Below, one piece after another: positions 43,182 to 52,783 of a DNA stretch of 64,000 nucleotides. Below the pieces are notes generated by a model. That model was not told the origin of the DNA. It made no database searches and was given only the letters and a program-made list of their open reading frames with translations. A program made the translations under genes and the position numbers. The stretch is from Lachnospiraceae bacterium 28-4 (GTDB lineage Bacteria > Bacillota > Clostridia > Lachnospirales > Lachnospiraceae). Each line of letters opens with the position of its first letter. The stretch's first letter is position 1. The stretch is taken from NCBI GenBank assembly GCA_000403275.2, contig KE159600.1, positions 765,708 through 829,707 of the forward strand, written 5' to 3'.

Positions 43182-44066
43182 ATGAAGCTAAGCGCAATGT
43201 GCATACGCTGTCTGATGGACAGGCAGGAAGAGAGAGTAAGGGAATGTGGAGATGAAGAAAAGAAGGCGGTATATTTAAAAGAGGCGGCAGGAATTATCGC
43301 TTCCTCCGGGGAAGGGGATTCTGCTCCCTATCTTGTGTTTCAGATGAATCAGGCATATGAACGGCTTTTTGGGAAATTAATGGATTATAAAAAAGAAAAG
43401 AAAGAATTTAATTCGCTGATGCTGGATCTGGAAAGCGAGCTGGAGGAAAAGATCCGTTCGGGCAAAAGCAGGGAAGAGATATTGAAAAATGCCATTAATT
43501 ATGCGAGATCCGGCAATTACATAGACTTTGGGGCGCTGAACCATGTGGATAAGGATGAATTGATGGGGCTGTTGGAAAAAGCGGGAGAAGAGGATGTAGA
43601 CGGGCATACTTTTGCTATGCTTTCAGAGGATCTTGACAAGGCGGAAGAATTGGTTTATCTCCTGGATAACTGCGGGGAGATCGTGGCCGATAAGCTGTTG
43701 GTCAAGGTGCTGAAAGAGCAGTATCCGAACATGAATATAACGGTTATGGTAAGGGGCATGGAGGTACTCAACGATGCGGTGATGGAAGATGCGGAAGAAG
43801 TTGGGCTGACGAAACTTGTAAAAGTAATCGGCAACGGCAACGGAGTGGCCGGAACCCAGGTGGATCTTTTATCCCGAGAAGCCAGAGAGGCCATAGAAAA
43901 GGCGGATATCATTATTTCCAAAGGCCAGGGAAATTTTGAAACGATATATGGCGGCGGCTGGAATATATATTATTTGTTTTTGTGTAAATGCGCATGGTTT
44001 TCCGAAAGATTTGGCATGGAGCGGCTAAAGGGCGTATTTATTAATGAAAAAGATGTCAGGGTGTAG
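43182..44066 (+). CDS. DUF89 / ARMT1-like damage-control phosphatase family protein
   Basis: The 294-aa protein has an N-terminal MCIRCLMDRQEERVR Cys motif and the DUF89 landmarks LLDNCGEIVADKLLV (metal-binding Asp and Asn) and ADIIISKGQGNFET. Family members are metal-dependent phosphatases that remove harmful phospho-metabolites. The start at 43182 has GGAG 6 bases upstream and is preferred over 43170. A metal transporter gene follows 18 bases later, so the two may share an operon; a metal link is an inference. Confidence 0.82.
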   Translation: MKLSAMCIRCLMDRQEERVRECGDEEKKAVYLKEAAGIIASSGEGDSAPYLVFQMNQAYERLFGKLMDYKKEKKEFNSLMLDLESELEEKIRSGKSREEILKNAINYARSGNYIDFGALNHVDKDELMGLLEKAGEEDVDGHTFAMLSEDLDKAEELVYLLDNCGEIVADKLLVKVLKEQYPNMNITVMVRGMEVLNDAVMEDAEEVGLTKLVKVIGNGNGVAGTQVDLLSREAREAIEKADIIISKGQGNFETIYGGGWNIYYLFLCKCAWFSERFGMERLKGVFINEKDVRV

Positions 44067-44084
44067 AAAGGCAAGGATAATTTC

Positions 44085-44987
44085 ATGTGGGACGTAATCA
44101 TCGATACGCTTATGGATGCGGTAAAGCTGCTTCCCTTTTTATTTGCGGCATATCTGGCGATGGAATATATAGAACACAAAATGGGGGAAAAAGCGAAACG
44201 GAGCATGGAAAAAGCCGGAAAGTCCGGCCCTGTCTGGGGAGGAATCATAGGGGCCTTTCCCCAATGCGGTTTTTCTGCGGCGGCGGCCAATTTATATGCG
44301 GGGAGAATCATTACGCTGGGAACTTTGCTGGCCGTTTTCTTGTCCACTTCGGATGAAATGCTGCCCATATTGATTTCGGAAAAAATGAGCATTGTTATTA
44401 TCTGTCAACTTCTCGGCCTGAAGATACTGATCGGAACTGCGGCAGGCTTTTTAACGGATCTGTTGGTGGGGAAGAATGTCAAGGGCAAGCACCTTCATAA
44501 AGGGGAAAAGCATTCCGAATATGGAGAAATCGGCCATATATGCGAACATGAAAATTGTCATTGCGAAAAGGGAATCGTAAAATCGGCGTTCCGCCATACG
44601 GTAAATATTTTTTTGTTTTTGCTTTTGATTACGTTTTTGCTTAATATGGGCGTTCATTATATAGGAGAAGATTTCCTTGCGAATCTTATTTTGAACCGGC
44701 CGTTTTTAGGCCATATGATCGCAGGGTTGATCGGACTGATTCCGAACTGCGCTTCTTCCGTTATTATCACCCAGCTTTATTTGGATAATGTGGTGGGGCT
44801 GGGCGTAATGATGTCCGGGCTGTTGTCGGGAAGCGGAGTGGGATTGGCCGTGTTGTTTCGGATCAATGATAATGGAAGGGAGAATATAAAAATTGCCCTT
44901 TTATTATATGTGATCGGCGTTGCGGCCGGCATACTGATAGATTTATTGGGAATTACCACTTTCTTTTCCAAAGGTTTTATTATATGA
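44085..44987 (+). CDS. Putative manganese/heavy-metal exporter, 10-TM family
   Basis: The 300-aa protein has two sets of membrane helices that mirror each other. GGIIGAFPQCGFSAAAANLY in the first half and GLIGLIPNCASSVIITQLYL in the second are the paired motifs of the putative manganese transporter (ArsP_2-type) family. Between them is a hydrophilic loop rich in His and Cys (GKHLHKGEKH, GHICEHENCHCEKG) that could bind metal. The gene follows the DUF89 gene closely. The transported ion is inferred from the family only. Confidence 0.8.
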   Translation: MWDVIIDTLMDAVKLLPFLFAAYLAMEYIEHKMGEKAKRSMEKAGKSGPVWGGIIGAFPQCGFSAAAANLYAGRIITLGTLLAVFLSTSDEMLPILISEKMSIVIICQLLGLKILIGTAAGFLTDLLVGKNVKGKHLHKGEKHSEYGEIGHICEHENCHCEKGIVKSAFRHTVNIFLFLLLITFLLNMGVHYIGEDFLANLILNRPFLGHMIAGLIGLIPNCASSVIITQLYLDNVVGLGVMMSGLLSGSGVGLAVLFRINDNGRENIKIALLLYVIGVAAGILIDLLGITTFFSKGFII

Positions 44988-45071
44988 TGAAAGCATATAG
45001 AATGCGCAGGATAAGATTATATAACGGAGTAATTATTGGATTTTATAAATTGAGGATGGGGAAAGCGAATT

Positions 45072-45881
45072 ATGGGAAATGAATTAAAATTGGCGGTGCT
45101 TATTGATGCGGATAATATTTCTGACAAATATGTAAAAATCATATTGGATGAGACGGCGAAAAGCGGAGTTGCGACTTATAAAAGAATATATGGGGATTGG
45201 ACAAACCCAAGGCTGGTATCATGGAAAAATGTGCTTTTGGATAACTCTATTTCCCCGATCCAGCAGTATAGCTATACTACCGGGAAAAATGCTACGGATT
45301 CCGCGATGATCATAGACGCGATGGATATTCTGTATTCGGGAACGGTGGACGGATTTTGTATCGCTTCTTCGGACAGTGATTTTACAAGATTGGTTGCAAG
45401 GCTTAGGGAATCCGGGATGTATGTGACGGGCATGGGGGAAAGCAAAACGCCGAAACCGTTTATTTCCGCATGCAACCAATTTAAATATCTCGATATTCTT
45501 TTATCCAATCAGCAGAATGAGGAAAATGCCGCCCGGAAAGAGGAAACTTCGGAGATCAAAACAGTATCGAAAGCGGCCCGGATCAAGAGGGGGGCAAAAG
45601 CGGTGGCTTCGCCGTTGAAAAAGTCCAAAGAGGAATTGCGGCCGCAGACGGATCTGAAAATGATAAAAAGAGCGATCATTTCTCTGGTGGAGGAATGTTC
45701 GGACGACGATGAGTGGATCCTGTCGGCGGAGCTGAGGAACCAGCTGGGAAAGCGGTTCCCTGACTTTGACGTACGTAACTTCGGGCATTCAAAATTTTCT
45801 TCCTTTATCAAATCGCTAAATATTCTGGACTGCGAACAGGAGCAGAATATTGTGAAGTTCCGGATAAAAAATAAAAGATAA
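45072..45881 (+). CDS. NYN-domain RNase-like protein with C-terminal LOTUS/OST-HTH domain
   Basis: Residues about 1-140 form a PIN-like NYN domain: LAVLIDADNIS, TDSAMIIDAMDILYS and FCIASSDSDFTRLVARLRE hold the acidic metal-binding residues. A basic linker follows, then residues about 195-269 form an OST-HTH/LOTUS domain (SDDDEWILSAELRNQLGKRF...HSKFSSFIKSL) that binds RNA structures. The combination is a common bacterial RNA-processing or turnover protein. GAGGATGGGG lies upstream of the ATG. Confidence 0.87.
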   Translation: MGNELKLAVLIDADNISDKYVKIILDETAKSGVATYKRIYGDWTNPRLVSWKNVLLDNSISPIQQYSYTTGKNATDSAMIIDAMDILYSGTVDGFCIASSDSDFTRLVARLRESGMYVTGMGESKTPKPFISACNQFKYLDILLSNQQNEENAARKEETSEIKTVSKAARIKRGAKAVASPLKKSKEELRPQTDLKMIKRAIISLVEECSDDDEWILSAELRNQLGKRFPDFDVRNFGHSKFSSFIKSLNILDCEQEQNIVKFRIKNKR

Positions 45882-45891
45882 AATAAAAAAA

Positions 45892-45937
45892 TAAAGTACC
45901 GACCCCATGGCGCAAAGGCCACAAAACCAGTACTTTC
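45892..45937 (-). terminator. Terminator of the tRNA-Lys gene, possibly bidirectional
   Basis: AAAGTACC..ATGGCGC pairs with GGCCAC..CAGTACTTT in a long stem with several G-U pairs. On the minus strand it is followed by ATTTTTTTATTTT. On the plus strand it lies just after the NYN gene. Confidence 0.65.
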
Positions 45938-45939
45938 AA

Positions 45940-46012
45940 TGCGCCGCCAGGGGCTCGAACCCTGGACACCCTGATTAAGAGTCAGGTGCTCTACCAACTG
46001 AGCTAGCAGCGC
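45940..46012 (-). tRNA. tRNA-Lys (anticodon CTT)
   Basis: The minus strand gives acceptor GCGCTGC with GCGGCGC (one G-U pair), D-arm AGCTCAGTTGGTAGAGC, anticodon stem CCTGA/TCAGG around CTCTTAA (anticodon CTT, codon AAG), and T-arm AGGGTTCGAGCCCCT with discriminator A. CCA is not encoded. Confidence 0.95.
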
Positions 46013-46080
46013 GTACTTATAAAAATGCGTATCAATGACCGTTTCCGGTGAAAAATCACTTCATTTGCAACGCAAATGTT

Positions 46081-46109
46081 ATTATAGTATAATGTGTTTT
46101 AGTTTGCAA
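46081..46109 (-). promoter_or_regulatory. Promoter of the tRNA-Lys gene
   Basis: On the minus strand TTGCAA and a consensus TATAAT are separated by 17 bases, about 70 bases upstream of the tRNA. Confidence 0.65.
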
Positions 46110-46155
46110 GTATTTTTTAAAAAAAAAATTAATTTTTGTTTACGGGAGGCAGAAC

Positions 46156-46935
46156 ATGATCTTTGAAAGCCATGCACATTATGATGATAAGGCGTTTGAC
46201 CAGGACAGGGAGGAACTGCTGGGCAGCCTTGGGGAAAACGGAATCGGTTATGTGATCAATATAGGAGCCAATATAGAGACGACGAAAAATACGATAAGGC
46301 TGGCCGAAAAATATCCCTTTATTTATGGCGCGGCGGGAGTGCATCCTTCGGATACGGATGAATTAAATGAAGAGAATTTTATTTGGCTGAAAGAGCAGTG
46401 CAGCCATCCGAAAATAGTGGCAGTGGGGGAGATCGGACTGGATTATTATTGGGATGAGCCGGACAGGAAGATTCAGAAAAAATGGTTTGAGAGACAGCTG
46501 GAAATGGCAAAGGAAGTAAAGCTTCCGGTCATTATCCATTCGCGGGATGCGGCAAAAGAGACGCTGGATATGATGAAAGCGGAACACGCTGAGGACATCG
46601 GCGGGGTGATTCATTGCTTTTCTTATACAAAAGAAATAGCAAGAGAGTATTTGAATATGGATTATTCTTTTGGGATAGGAGGCGTAGTAACTTTTCAGAA
46701 CGCAAAGAAATTGAAAGAGGCGGTGGAATATATTCCTTTGGAAAAAATATTACTGGAAACCGACAGCCCTTATCTTGCTCCGGTTCCCAACAGGGGAAAA
46801 CGCAATTCTTCTTTAAACCTGCGTTTTATAGCGGAGGAGATTGCGGCGATAAAGGGCCTGGATTATGAAGACGTGATAAGAATTACGGAAGAGAATGCAA
46901 AAAAACTATTTGGCATCAATGGAAGCGAGAGATGA
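46156..46935 (+). CDS. tatD: TatD family metal-dependent hydrolase
   Basis: The 259-aa protein is a TIM-barrel nuclease. Metal-binding sites are visible: FESHAHYDD, AVGEIGLDYYW, PVIIHSRDAAKE, GVIHCFSY and LLETDSPYLAP. TatD proteins are 3'-5' DNases with roles in DNA repair and turnover. A GGGAGG site precedes the ATG. rsmA follows directly. Confidence 0.93.
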   Translation: MIFESHAHYDDKAFDQDREELLGSLGENGIGYVINIGANIETTKNTIRLAEKYPFIYGAAGVHPSDTDELNEENFIWLKEQCSHPKIVAVGEIGLDYYWDEPDRKIQKKWFERQLEMAKEVKLPVIIHSRDAAKETLDMMKAEHAEDIGGVIHCFSYTKEIAREYLNMDYSFGIGGVVTFQNAKKLKEAVEYIPLEKILLETDSPYLAPVPNRGKRNSSLNLRFIAEEIAAIKGLDYEDVIRITEENAKKLFGINGSER

Positions 46936-46943
46936 GGAAAAAT

Positions 46944-47801
46944 ATGGCAGCATTAGGAACTCCCGGCGGTACGATTGAAATTTTAAAAAAATATAACTTC
47001 AGCTTTCAGAAAAAATATGGGCAAAATTTTCTGATTGACGCTAATATTCTGGAAAAAATAGTGAATGCATCCGATATTACGGATCGGGATTGTGTCCTTG
47101 AAATCGGCCCGGGGATCGGGACGATGACGCAATATCTTGCGAAGAACGCAAAAGAGGTCATAGCGGTGGAGATAGACCAGGCGCTCATCCCTATTTTGGA
47201 AGATACGCTTGCGGAATATAATAATGTGACAGTGATTAATGAAGACATTCTGAAATTAGACATAGGACGAATTGTAGAGGAAAAGAACGGGGGGAGGGCC
47301 GTAAAAGTAGTGGCGAACCTTCCCTATTATATTACGACACCGATTATTATGGGTCTGTTGGAAGGAGATGTCCCCATAGAGAGCATTACCGTCATGGTGC
47401 AAAAAGAAGTAGCAGAAAGGATGCAGACCGGGCCCGGAACCAAAGATTATGGAGCGCTGTCGCTGGCGGTGCAATATTATACAAAACCGGAAATAGTGGC
47501 GCAAGTAGCGCCTACCTGTTTCATGCCGAAACCGAAGGTGGGAAGCACGGTGATCCGTCTGGACAGGTACAAAGAACCGCCGGTTGATACGAAAGACGAA
47601 AAGTTTATGTTTTCCATCATACGGGCGTCTTTTAACCAGAGGCGGAAAACGCTTGTGAACGGACTGGCAAACGATGCGGGGCTGGGGCTTGCAAAGGAAA
47701 AAATAGCAGGAGCCCTGGAGACGATGGGACTTCCTCCCGCAGTGAGAGGAGAGACTCTTTCTTTAAAAGAATTTGCGCAATTAAGTAATTTGCTGCTATA
47801 A
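46944..47801 (+). CDS. rsmA: 16S rRNA dimethyladenosine transferase
   Basis: This enzyme dimethylates A1518 and A1519 of 16S rRNA (KsgA). YNFSFQKKYGQNFLIDANIL, the SAM site VLEIGPGIGTMTQYLA and the catalytic NLPYYITTPII are all present. The 285 aa from the ATG at 46944 is standard; TGAGG lies 6 bases upstream. An in-frame ATG at 46932 overlaps the tatD stop. The tatD-rsmA order is a common Bacillota arrangement. Confidence 0.95.
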   Translation: MAALGTPGGTIEILKKYNFSFQKKYGQNFLIDANILEKIVNASDITDRDCVLEIGPGIGTMTQYLAKNAKEVIAVEIDQALIPILEDTLAEYNNVTVINEDILKLDIGRIVEEKNGGRAVKVVANLPYYITTPIIMGLLEGDVPIESITVMVQKEVAERMQTGPGTKDYGALSLAVQYYTKPEIVAQVAPTCFMPKPKVGSTVIRLDRYKEPPVDTKDEKFMFSIIRASFNQRRKTLVNGLANDAGLGLAKEKIAGALETMGLPPAVRGETLSLKEFAQLSNLLL

Positions 47802-47821
47802 ATTTGCGGTCGAATAAGTTT

Positions 47822-47850
47822 TTGACAATATACTTTTCCTATGGTAAACT
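47822..47850 (+). promoter_or_regulatory. Promoter of the TPR/AAA-like protein gene
   Basis: A consensus TTGACA (47822-47827) and TAAACT (47845-47850) are separated by 17 bases, about 90 bases upstream of the TTG start. Confidence 0.7.
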
Positions 47851-47938
47851 TAGAGGATAAAAATGGGGATATTGTATATTGCGGATACATATTTTGAGTT
47901 TTGAGAAAGCATAGATTGATATTTATGAGGTGAGTACC

Positions 47939-50668
47939 TTGGATAAGTACGAATATAAAGTACGCGCGGAAGAAATAAAAGCCTTGATTGCGGAAGGAGA
48001 GTTCGCGGAGGCTGTTAAAATTGCGGATACGATCGACTGGCGCAGGGTAAAAAGCGTGATGATGCTTTGCACGATCAGTGATTTGTATAAAATTAACCGC
48101 AGATTTCAGGAAAGTAAAGATATTTTGTTAATGGCATACGAGCGCCATCCCGGCGGTCGTCTTATTGTGTATTCGCTTTGTGAATTGTCGATTAAAATGG
48201 GGGAATTTGTTCAGGCGATAGAATATTATAAAGAATTTGCACAGATCGCTCCAAAGGATACCGGAAGGTATATTCTTCAATACCGGCTGTATGAAGCGCA
48301 GGATGTAAGCCTGGAAGAGCGCATCGCGGTGCTGGAAGAGTTTAAAAAACGGGATTACAGGGAAAAGTGGGCCTATGAACTGGCATATTTATATCATCGG
48401 GTAGGACTGGAAACAAAATGCGTGGAAGAGTGCGACGAAATGTTTCTCTGGTTTGGCGACGGAAGATATGTAATGAAGGCGCTGGAGTTAAAAATGCTGC
48501 ATCAGCCCTTGACCGCGCCGCAGCAGGAAAAGTATGACTGGATGAAGAGAGAAAAGGAACGACAGCTGGCCGGTCTGGAAGAGGAAGGCGTGGAGGAAGT
48601 CGTTCTGGAAGAAGGAAGTTCGGAAGAAAATATTTTTGAAGGAGAAATGGAAGAGGAAAACCCGGAAGAAAATGCGGAGCCGGAAGAGGGATACGGTGAA
48701 ATAGCGGATTTTTCAGGCGGTATACAGCAGGAAGAAGAGTTTAAAGTAAAGACGATCGATATGGGGCAGTACAATACGATCAACCTCCAGAAAGAACTGG
48801 CAGAAAGCATGAAAGAGATCCTGGGGGAAGAGTCGGATCAGGATACTTTATCCTTGGAGCCGTTCAAGGAATCTGTCGTAGCGCCTTTGTTGCAGGAGAC
48901 CGGAGACATGGTTTCGGATGCCGTTGTACAAGAAGAGAAAAAAGCGGCGCCGGAATCGAGAGGGAAGCTGCCGGAGCCGGAAAAGGAAGAGACGGCGGGC
49001 CAGGAAGCCAGGGAAGAGGTATTTTTTGAGGAGGATGTCAAAGATATACTTTTGGAAGATACGAAAGAGATAAGTATAGGACAGCCGGAAGAGGAAAAAC
49101 TTGGGGATACAAAAGAAATAACGCCGAGGCGGAAACCTGCTTCCAAGGTTCGGATACAAGCTGCGCCGAAAAAGGAAGCGCCGGTACAGTCCGCACCTTT
49201 GGTACAACCTGCGCCTTTGGTGCAGGCGGGGCCGCATCTGATGCCAACGGTAAAGCCGTCGGGTTTTGAGCAGATGCTTTCACAGGAATATGACGGACAG
49301 ATCAGCCTTGTAGTTCCGAATAAAAGTAATATTGAAAAACAGATTACCGGCCAGTTAAATATTACGGATATCATGGCGGAATGGGAACGGATGAAGCGGG
49401 AGAACGAGGAAAAGCGCAAGGAAGACGTGCGGAAACGTGTTCAGCAGCATACGGGAAATATGTTTTCGGAATTCGATGAGGCGACAAAGACAGGCCTTCT
49501 GGAGCAGCTGGAAAAGGCCGTGATAGAAGCGATTTTAAGGGAATCGGGAGAAAAGGAGATCAGCCCGGAGGATATAACGGAAGAAAAACTGACGGATCTT
49601 GTTAAAACGGTAGGAAAGAAGAAATCGGAAAATAAGGGGAAAGCAGAGGAAGAGATAAAAGAAGAAATAACGGAAGAACAGGATGCGGAAACGCCGGAAG
49701 AGACGGAAACTGGTAAACAGGAGACGGCGGAATCTGACAGCGAAGAACCAAAAGAAGAAAGTGTGCCGGCTGCCGACGAAGTTTCCGGGGAAACGGATGG
49801 GAAAGAAAGCGTTGCTGCGGAAACAGGAATAATTGACCTGGAAAAACTGCTGCTGGAAACGGCGGGCGTCGAAACGGGAAAGGAAACAAAAGCGGAAGCG
49901 GCGGAAGGCGGCAAGTTAAGGGCGTTGTCCGATGAGGAGAAAGAACTTTTCGGCCGGTTTGCGCATAACAGGAAAACGAAAGAACAGATCATTCATGCAT
50001 TGGACACGATGAACATGGATTCTTACAATGGCAATGTGATCGTAACCGGAGAAGACGGGGCCGGAACGCTGGATCTGGCAAAGGGTCTTGTGCGCATGAT
50101 GCAGATGACGGATCGTAATTTTTCGGGGAAGGTCGCTAAGATATCGGGGAAGACGTTTAACAAGAAAGATGTAGAGGGAACTTTGGCAAAACTGGCGGAT
50201 GGGGCTCTTATTATAGAACATGCTTTTCAGATGTCGAGCGAGACTGCCGGAGATTTAAACGGGGCTTTGGAAAAAGAAGGAAGAGGGCTGTTTGTAGTCA
50301 TGGAAGGGGGAAAAGATGAAATGAATATCTTTCTCCGAAAGAATGCGGCCCTGATGGATAATTTTGACGCGCGGATCGATGTGGAATCGCTGGATGACCA
50401 TTCTCTTGTGGAATATGCGAAGCAGTATGCGGAAGAGCAGGAATATTCCATCGATGAACTGGGAATTCTGGCGCTTCACACGAGGATCGCCGATATGCAG
50501 ACGAGCGATCATGAGGTGACGGTGGCGGAAGTAAAAGATTTGGTGGACGACGCTATCTATTTCGCGGATAAAAAGAATCCGAAGCATTTTTTCGATATAT
50601 TGTTTGGCAAACGGTATGATGAGGAGGACATGGTTATCCTCAGAGAGAAAGATTTTATGCATTATTAA
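47939..50668 (+). CDS. Large TPR protein with acidic linker and degenerate AAA+-like domain
   Basis: Three regions are visible in about 909 residues. Residues 1-200 are helical repeats of TPR type ([46 protein letters not shown]). Residues about 200-660 are very rich in Glu, with Pro/Ala stretches, and are probably disordered. The C-terminal 220 residues resemble the CbxX/CfxQ-type AAA+ fold ([53 protein letters not shown]), but the Walker A Lys and the Walker B acidic pair are not in place. GAGGTG lies 6 bases before TTG at 47939; GTG at 47930 is the alternative. The function is unknown. Confidence 0.75.
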   Translation: MDKYEYKVRAEEIKALIAEGEFAEAVKIADTIDWRRVKSVMMLCTISDLYKINRRFQESKDILLMAYERHPGGRLIVYSLCELSIKMGEFVQAIEYYKEFAQIAPKDTGRYILQYRLYEAQDVSLEERIAVLEEFKKRDYREKWAYELAYLYHRVGLETKCVEECDEMFLWFGDGRYVMKALELKMLHQPLTAPQQEKYDWMKREKERQLAGLEEEGVEEVVLEEGSSEENIFEGEMEEENPEENAEPEEGYGEIADFSGGIQQEEEFKVKTIDMGQYNTINLQKELAESMKEILGEESDQDTLSLEPFKESVVAPLLQETGDMVSDAVVQEEKKAAPESRGKLPEPEKEETAGQEAREEVFFEEDVKDILLEDTKEISIGQPEEEKLGDTKEITPRRKPASKVRIQAAPKKEAPVQSAPLVQPAPLVQAGPHLMPTVKPSGFEQMLSQEYDGQISLVVPNKSNIEKQITGQLNITDIMAEWERMKRENEEKRKEDVRKRVQQHTGNMFSEFDEATKTGLLEQLEKAVIEAILRESGEKEISPEDITEEKLTDLVKTVGKKKSENKGKAEEEIKEEITEEQDAETPEETETGKQETAESDSEEPKEESVPAADEVSGETDGKESVAAETGIIDLEKLLLETAGVETGKETKAEAAEGGKLRALSDEEKELFGRFAHNRKTKEQIIHALDTMNMDSYNGNVIVTGEDGAGTLDLAKGLVRMMQMTDRNFSGKVAKISGKTFNKKDVEGTLAKLADGALIIEHAFQMSSETAGDLNGALEKEGRGLFVVMEGGKDEMNIFLRKNAALMDNFDARIDVESLDDHSLVEYAKQYAEEQEYSIDELGILALHTRIADMQTSDHEVTVAEVKDLVDDAIYFADKKNPKHFFDILFGKRYDEEDMVILREKDFMHY

Positions 50669-50706
50669 AAATTAAGTATTTTATTATAAATATAGGGGGT
50701 ATTTCT

Positions 50707-52653
50707 ATGGCAGCAGCAAAAAAGAAAGTAAAAGCGCCGGAGCCTGTATCGGAACAAAAGGTATTCATTTCAGAGGCAGATCAATATCTTTTTGCCCAGG
50801 GAACACATTATGATATTTATAAAAAACTTGGCGCTCATCCCTCCGTGGAAGACGGGGTGGAAGGAATGTTTTTTGGAGTATGGGCGCCGAATGCGGCGAG
50901 CGTCCATGTGATCGGGACATTTAATGGATGGAATGAAGAGATACATCAGATGGAACGGCTGGGGCCGGGGGGGATCCACGCGCTTTTCATTCCGGGCGTC
51001 GGAGTCAATGAACTTTATAAATTTTTAATCAGGACGCCGGATGGGCGAAAGCTTTACAAGGCTGACCCGTTCGCCAATTATTCGGAATTCAGGCCGGGCA
51101 ATGCATCCAGAACTACGGATTTGTCCAAATTTGAATGGACGGACGAAACGTGGATGCAGGCAAGGCAGGGGAAGGACTATAATAAAGAACCGCTGGCTAT
51201 TTATGAATGCCATATAGGTTCCTGGATGAAGCATCCGAACGGAACCCCTGACGGTTTTTATAATTACCGGGAGTTTGCGGATCGAATCGTGGAATATTTG
51301 AAGGAAATGAAATATACCCATATAGAGCTGATGGGTATTGCGGAGTTTCCCTTTGACGGTTCCTGGGGTTACCAGGTGACGGGATATTATGCGCCTACGT
51401 CCAGATACGGGGAACCTACGGATTTCATGTATTTGATTAATAAACTGCATAAGAATAAAATAGGCGTGATCCTGGACTGGGTACCGGCCCATTTTGCTAC
51501 GGATGCCCATGGTCTGGCGGAATTTGACGGCCAGTGTATCTTTGAACACCCCGATAAACGCCTTGGGGAACATCCTGACTGGGGAACAAAGATATTTAAT
51601 TATGGAAAAACGGAAGTGAAAAATTTCCTGATTGCAAATGCTCTTTTCTGGCTGAAAGAGTTCCATGTGGACGGCATCCGCGTGGATGCGGTAGCCTCGA
51701 TGCTGTACTTGGATTATGGCAAGAAGGAAGGACAGTGGCTGCCGAATAAATATGGCGGAAATAAAAATCTGGAAGCAATAGAGTTTTTTAAACATTTGAA
51801 TTCCGTAATTCTCGGGACATATCCGGGCTTTTTGACAATCGCGGAGGAATCTACGGCATGGCCGAAAGTAACGGGTGATATCGAAAATGAAGGGCTGGGC
51901 TTTAGCTTTAAATGGAATATGGGGTGGATGCATGATTTCTGCGAATATATGAAGTTGGATCCTCTGTTCCGCAAAAACAATCATTATTCCATGACTTTTG
52001 CCATGAGCTACAATAATGCGGAGAATTATATTCTTCCGCTGTCCCACGATGAGGTAGTTCACCTGAAATGCTCTATGCTGAACAAAATGCCAGGATACGA
52101 AGTGGATAAATATGCCAATTTGAGAACGGGATATACATATATGTTCGGGCATTCCGGCAAGAAACTGCTTTTTATGGGACAGGATTTTGCACAGGAAAGA
52201 GAGTGGAGCGAAGAAAGAGAGCTTGACTGGTATCTGCTGGAAAAACCTCTGAACAGAGGAATGCATGAATATGTAAAAGAACTGTTGAATTTGTATAGAA
52301 AGTATCCTTGCCTTTATGAGATTGACAATGAATGGGCAGGTTTTGAATGGCTGAATGCGGATGACAATGAGCGTAGCGTGTATAGTTTTTGCAGAAAGGC
52401 TGTAAACGGCAAGAATAACTTGTTGTTTGTCCTTAATATGACGCCCATGATGTGGGAAGATTATAAGGTGGGAGTGCCTAAAAAGAAAAAATATAAGTTG
52501 GTGCTTAACAGCGATGAAGAGCGGTTTGGGGGAAATGGAAACAGCATTCCTGAAGAATTGAACGCGGTGAAGGAGAAAGAACAGGTCAATTATAAAGATT
52601 ACAGCATTACTTTCGATCTGGCTCCCTATATGGCTGCTGTTTTTGTATTCTAA
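50707..52653 (+). CDS. glgB: 1,4-alpha-glucan branching enzyme
   Basis: The 648-aa enzyme makes alpha-1,6 branches in glycogen. An N-terminal CBM48 domain (WAPNAASVHVIGTFNGWN) precedes the GH13 barrel with DWVPAHFATDAHGLAEFDG, the nucleophile in DGIRVDAVASML, the acid/base Glu in LTIAEESTAWP and LPLSHDEVVH. Length is normal. No other glycogen genes are adjacent. A strong terminator follows. Confidence 0.95.
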   Translation: MAAAKKKVKAPEPVSEQKVFISEADQYLFAQGTHYDIYKKLGAHPSVEDGVEGMFFGVWAPNAASVHVIGTFNGWNEEIHQMERLGPGGIHALFIPGVGVNELYKFLIRTPDGRKLYKADPFANYSEFRPGNASRTTDLSKFEWTDETWMQARQGKDYNKEPLAIYECHIGSWMKHPNGTPDGFYNYREFADRIVEYLKEMKYTHIELMGIAEFPFDGSWGYQVTGYYAPTSRYGEPTDFMYLINKLHKNKIGVILDWVPAHFATDAHGLAEFDGQCIFEHPDKRLGEHPDWGTKIFNYGKTEVKNFLIANALFWLKEFHVDGIRVDAVASMLYLDYGKKEGQWLPNKYGGNKNLEAIEFFKHLNSVILGTYPGFLTIAEESTAWPKVTGDIENEGLGFSFKWNMGWMHDFCEYMKLDPLFRKNNHYSMTFAMSYNNAENYILPLSHDEVVHLKCSMLNKMPGYEVDKYANLRTGYTYMFGHSGKKLLFMGQDFAQEREWSEERELDWYLLEKPLNRGMHEYVKELLNLYRKYPCLYEIDNEWAGFEWLNADDNERSVYSFCRKAVNGKNNLLFVLNMTPMMWEDYKVGVPKKKKYKLVLNSDEERFGGNGNSIPEELNAVKEKEQVNYKDYSITFDLAPYMAAVFVF

Positions 52654-52663
52654 AAGGGAAAGG

Positions 52664-52691
52664 TTAAGAAATAAAAAGAATATGCCGAAAT
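52664..52691 (+). promoter_or_regulatory. Possible flagellar sigma-28 promoter
   Basis: TTAAG (52664-52668) and GCCGAAAT (52684-52691) are separated by 15 bases, close to the sigma-28 pattern TAAA-N15-GCCGATAA. It sits about 90 bases upstream of the FliK-like/flagellin genes. Transcription would begin inside the glgB terminator stem, so the terminator would be broken in that transcript. Confidence 0.35.
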
Positions 52692-52695
52692 AAAG

Positions 52696-52724
52696 GGTGA
52701 ACACAGGAATGTGTTCACCTTTTT
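52696..52724 (+). terminator. Terminator of glgB
   Basis: A perfect 9-bp stem (GGTGAACAC with GTGTTCACC) closes a 6-base loop and is followed by TTTTT. Confidence 0.9.
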
Positions 52725-52783
52725 ATTACAATAAGCTGGCTCGCAAAGCGTGGCAGCGTTTGTTATGGAGGGAAAAGGAAAGT

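Noticed and set aside
43990-44090. Manganese-type riboswitch before the metal exporter
   Set aside because: Only 18 bases separate it from the upstream coding sequence, and no yybP-ykoY-like conserved elements were seen.
51025-52704. 559-codon open frame antisense to glgB
   Set aside because: glgB has all catalytic motifs in the other strand; the antisense frame has no recognisable motif and is a codon-usage shadow.
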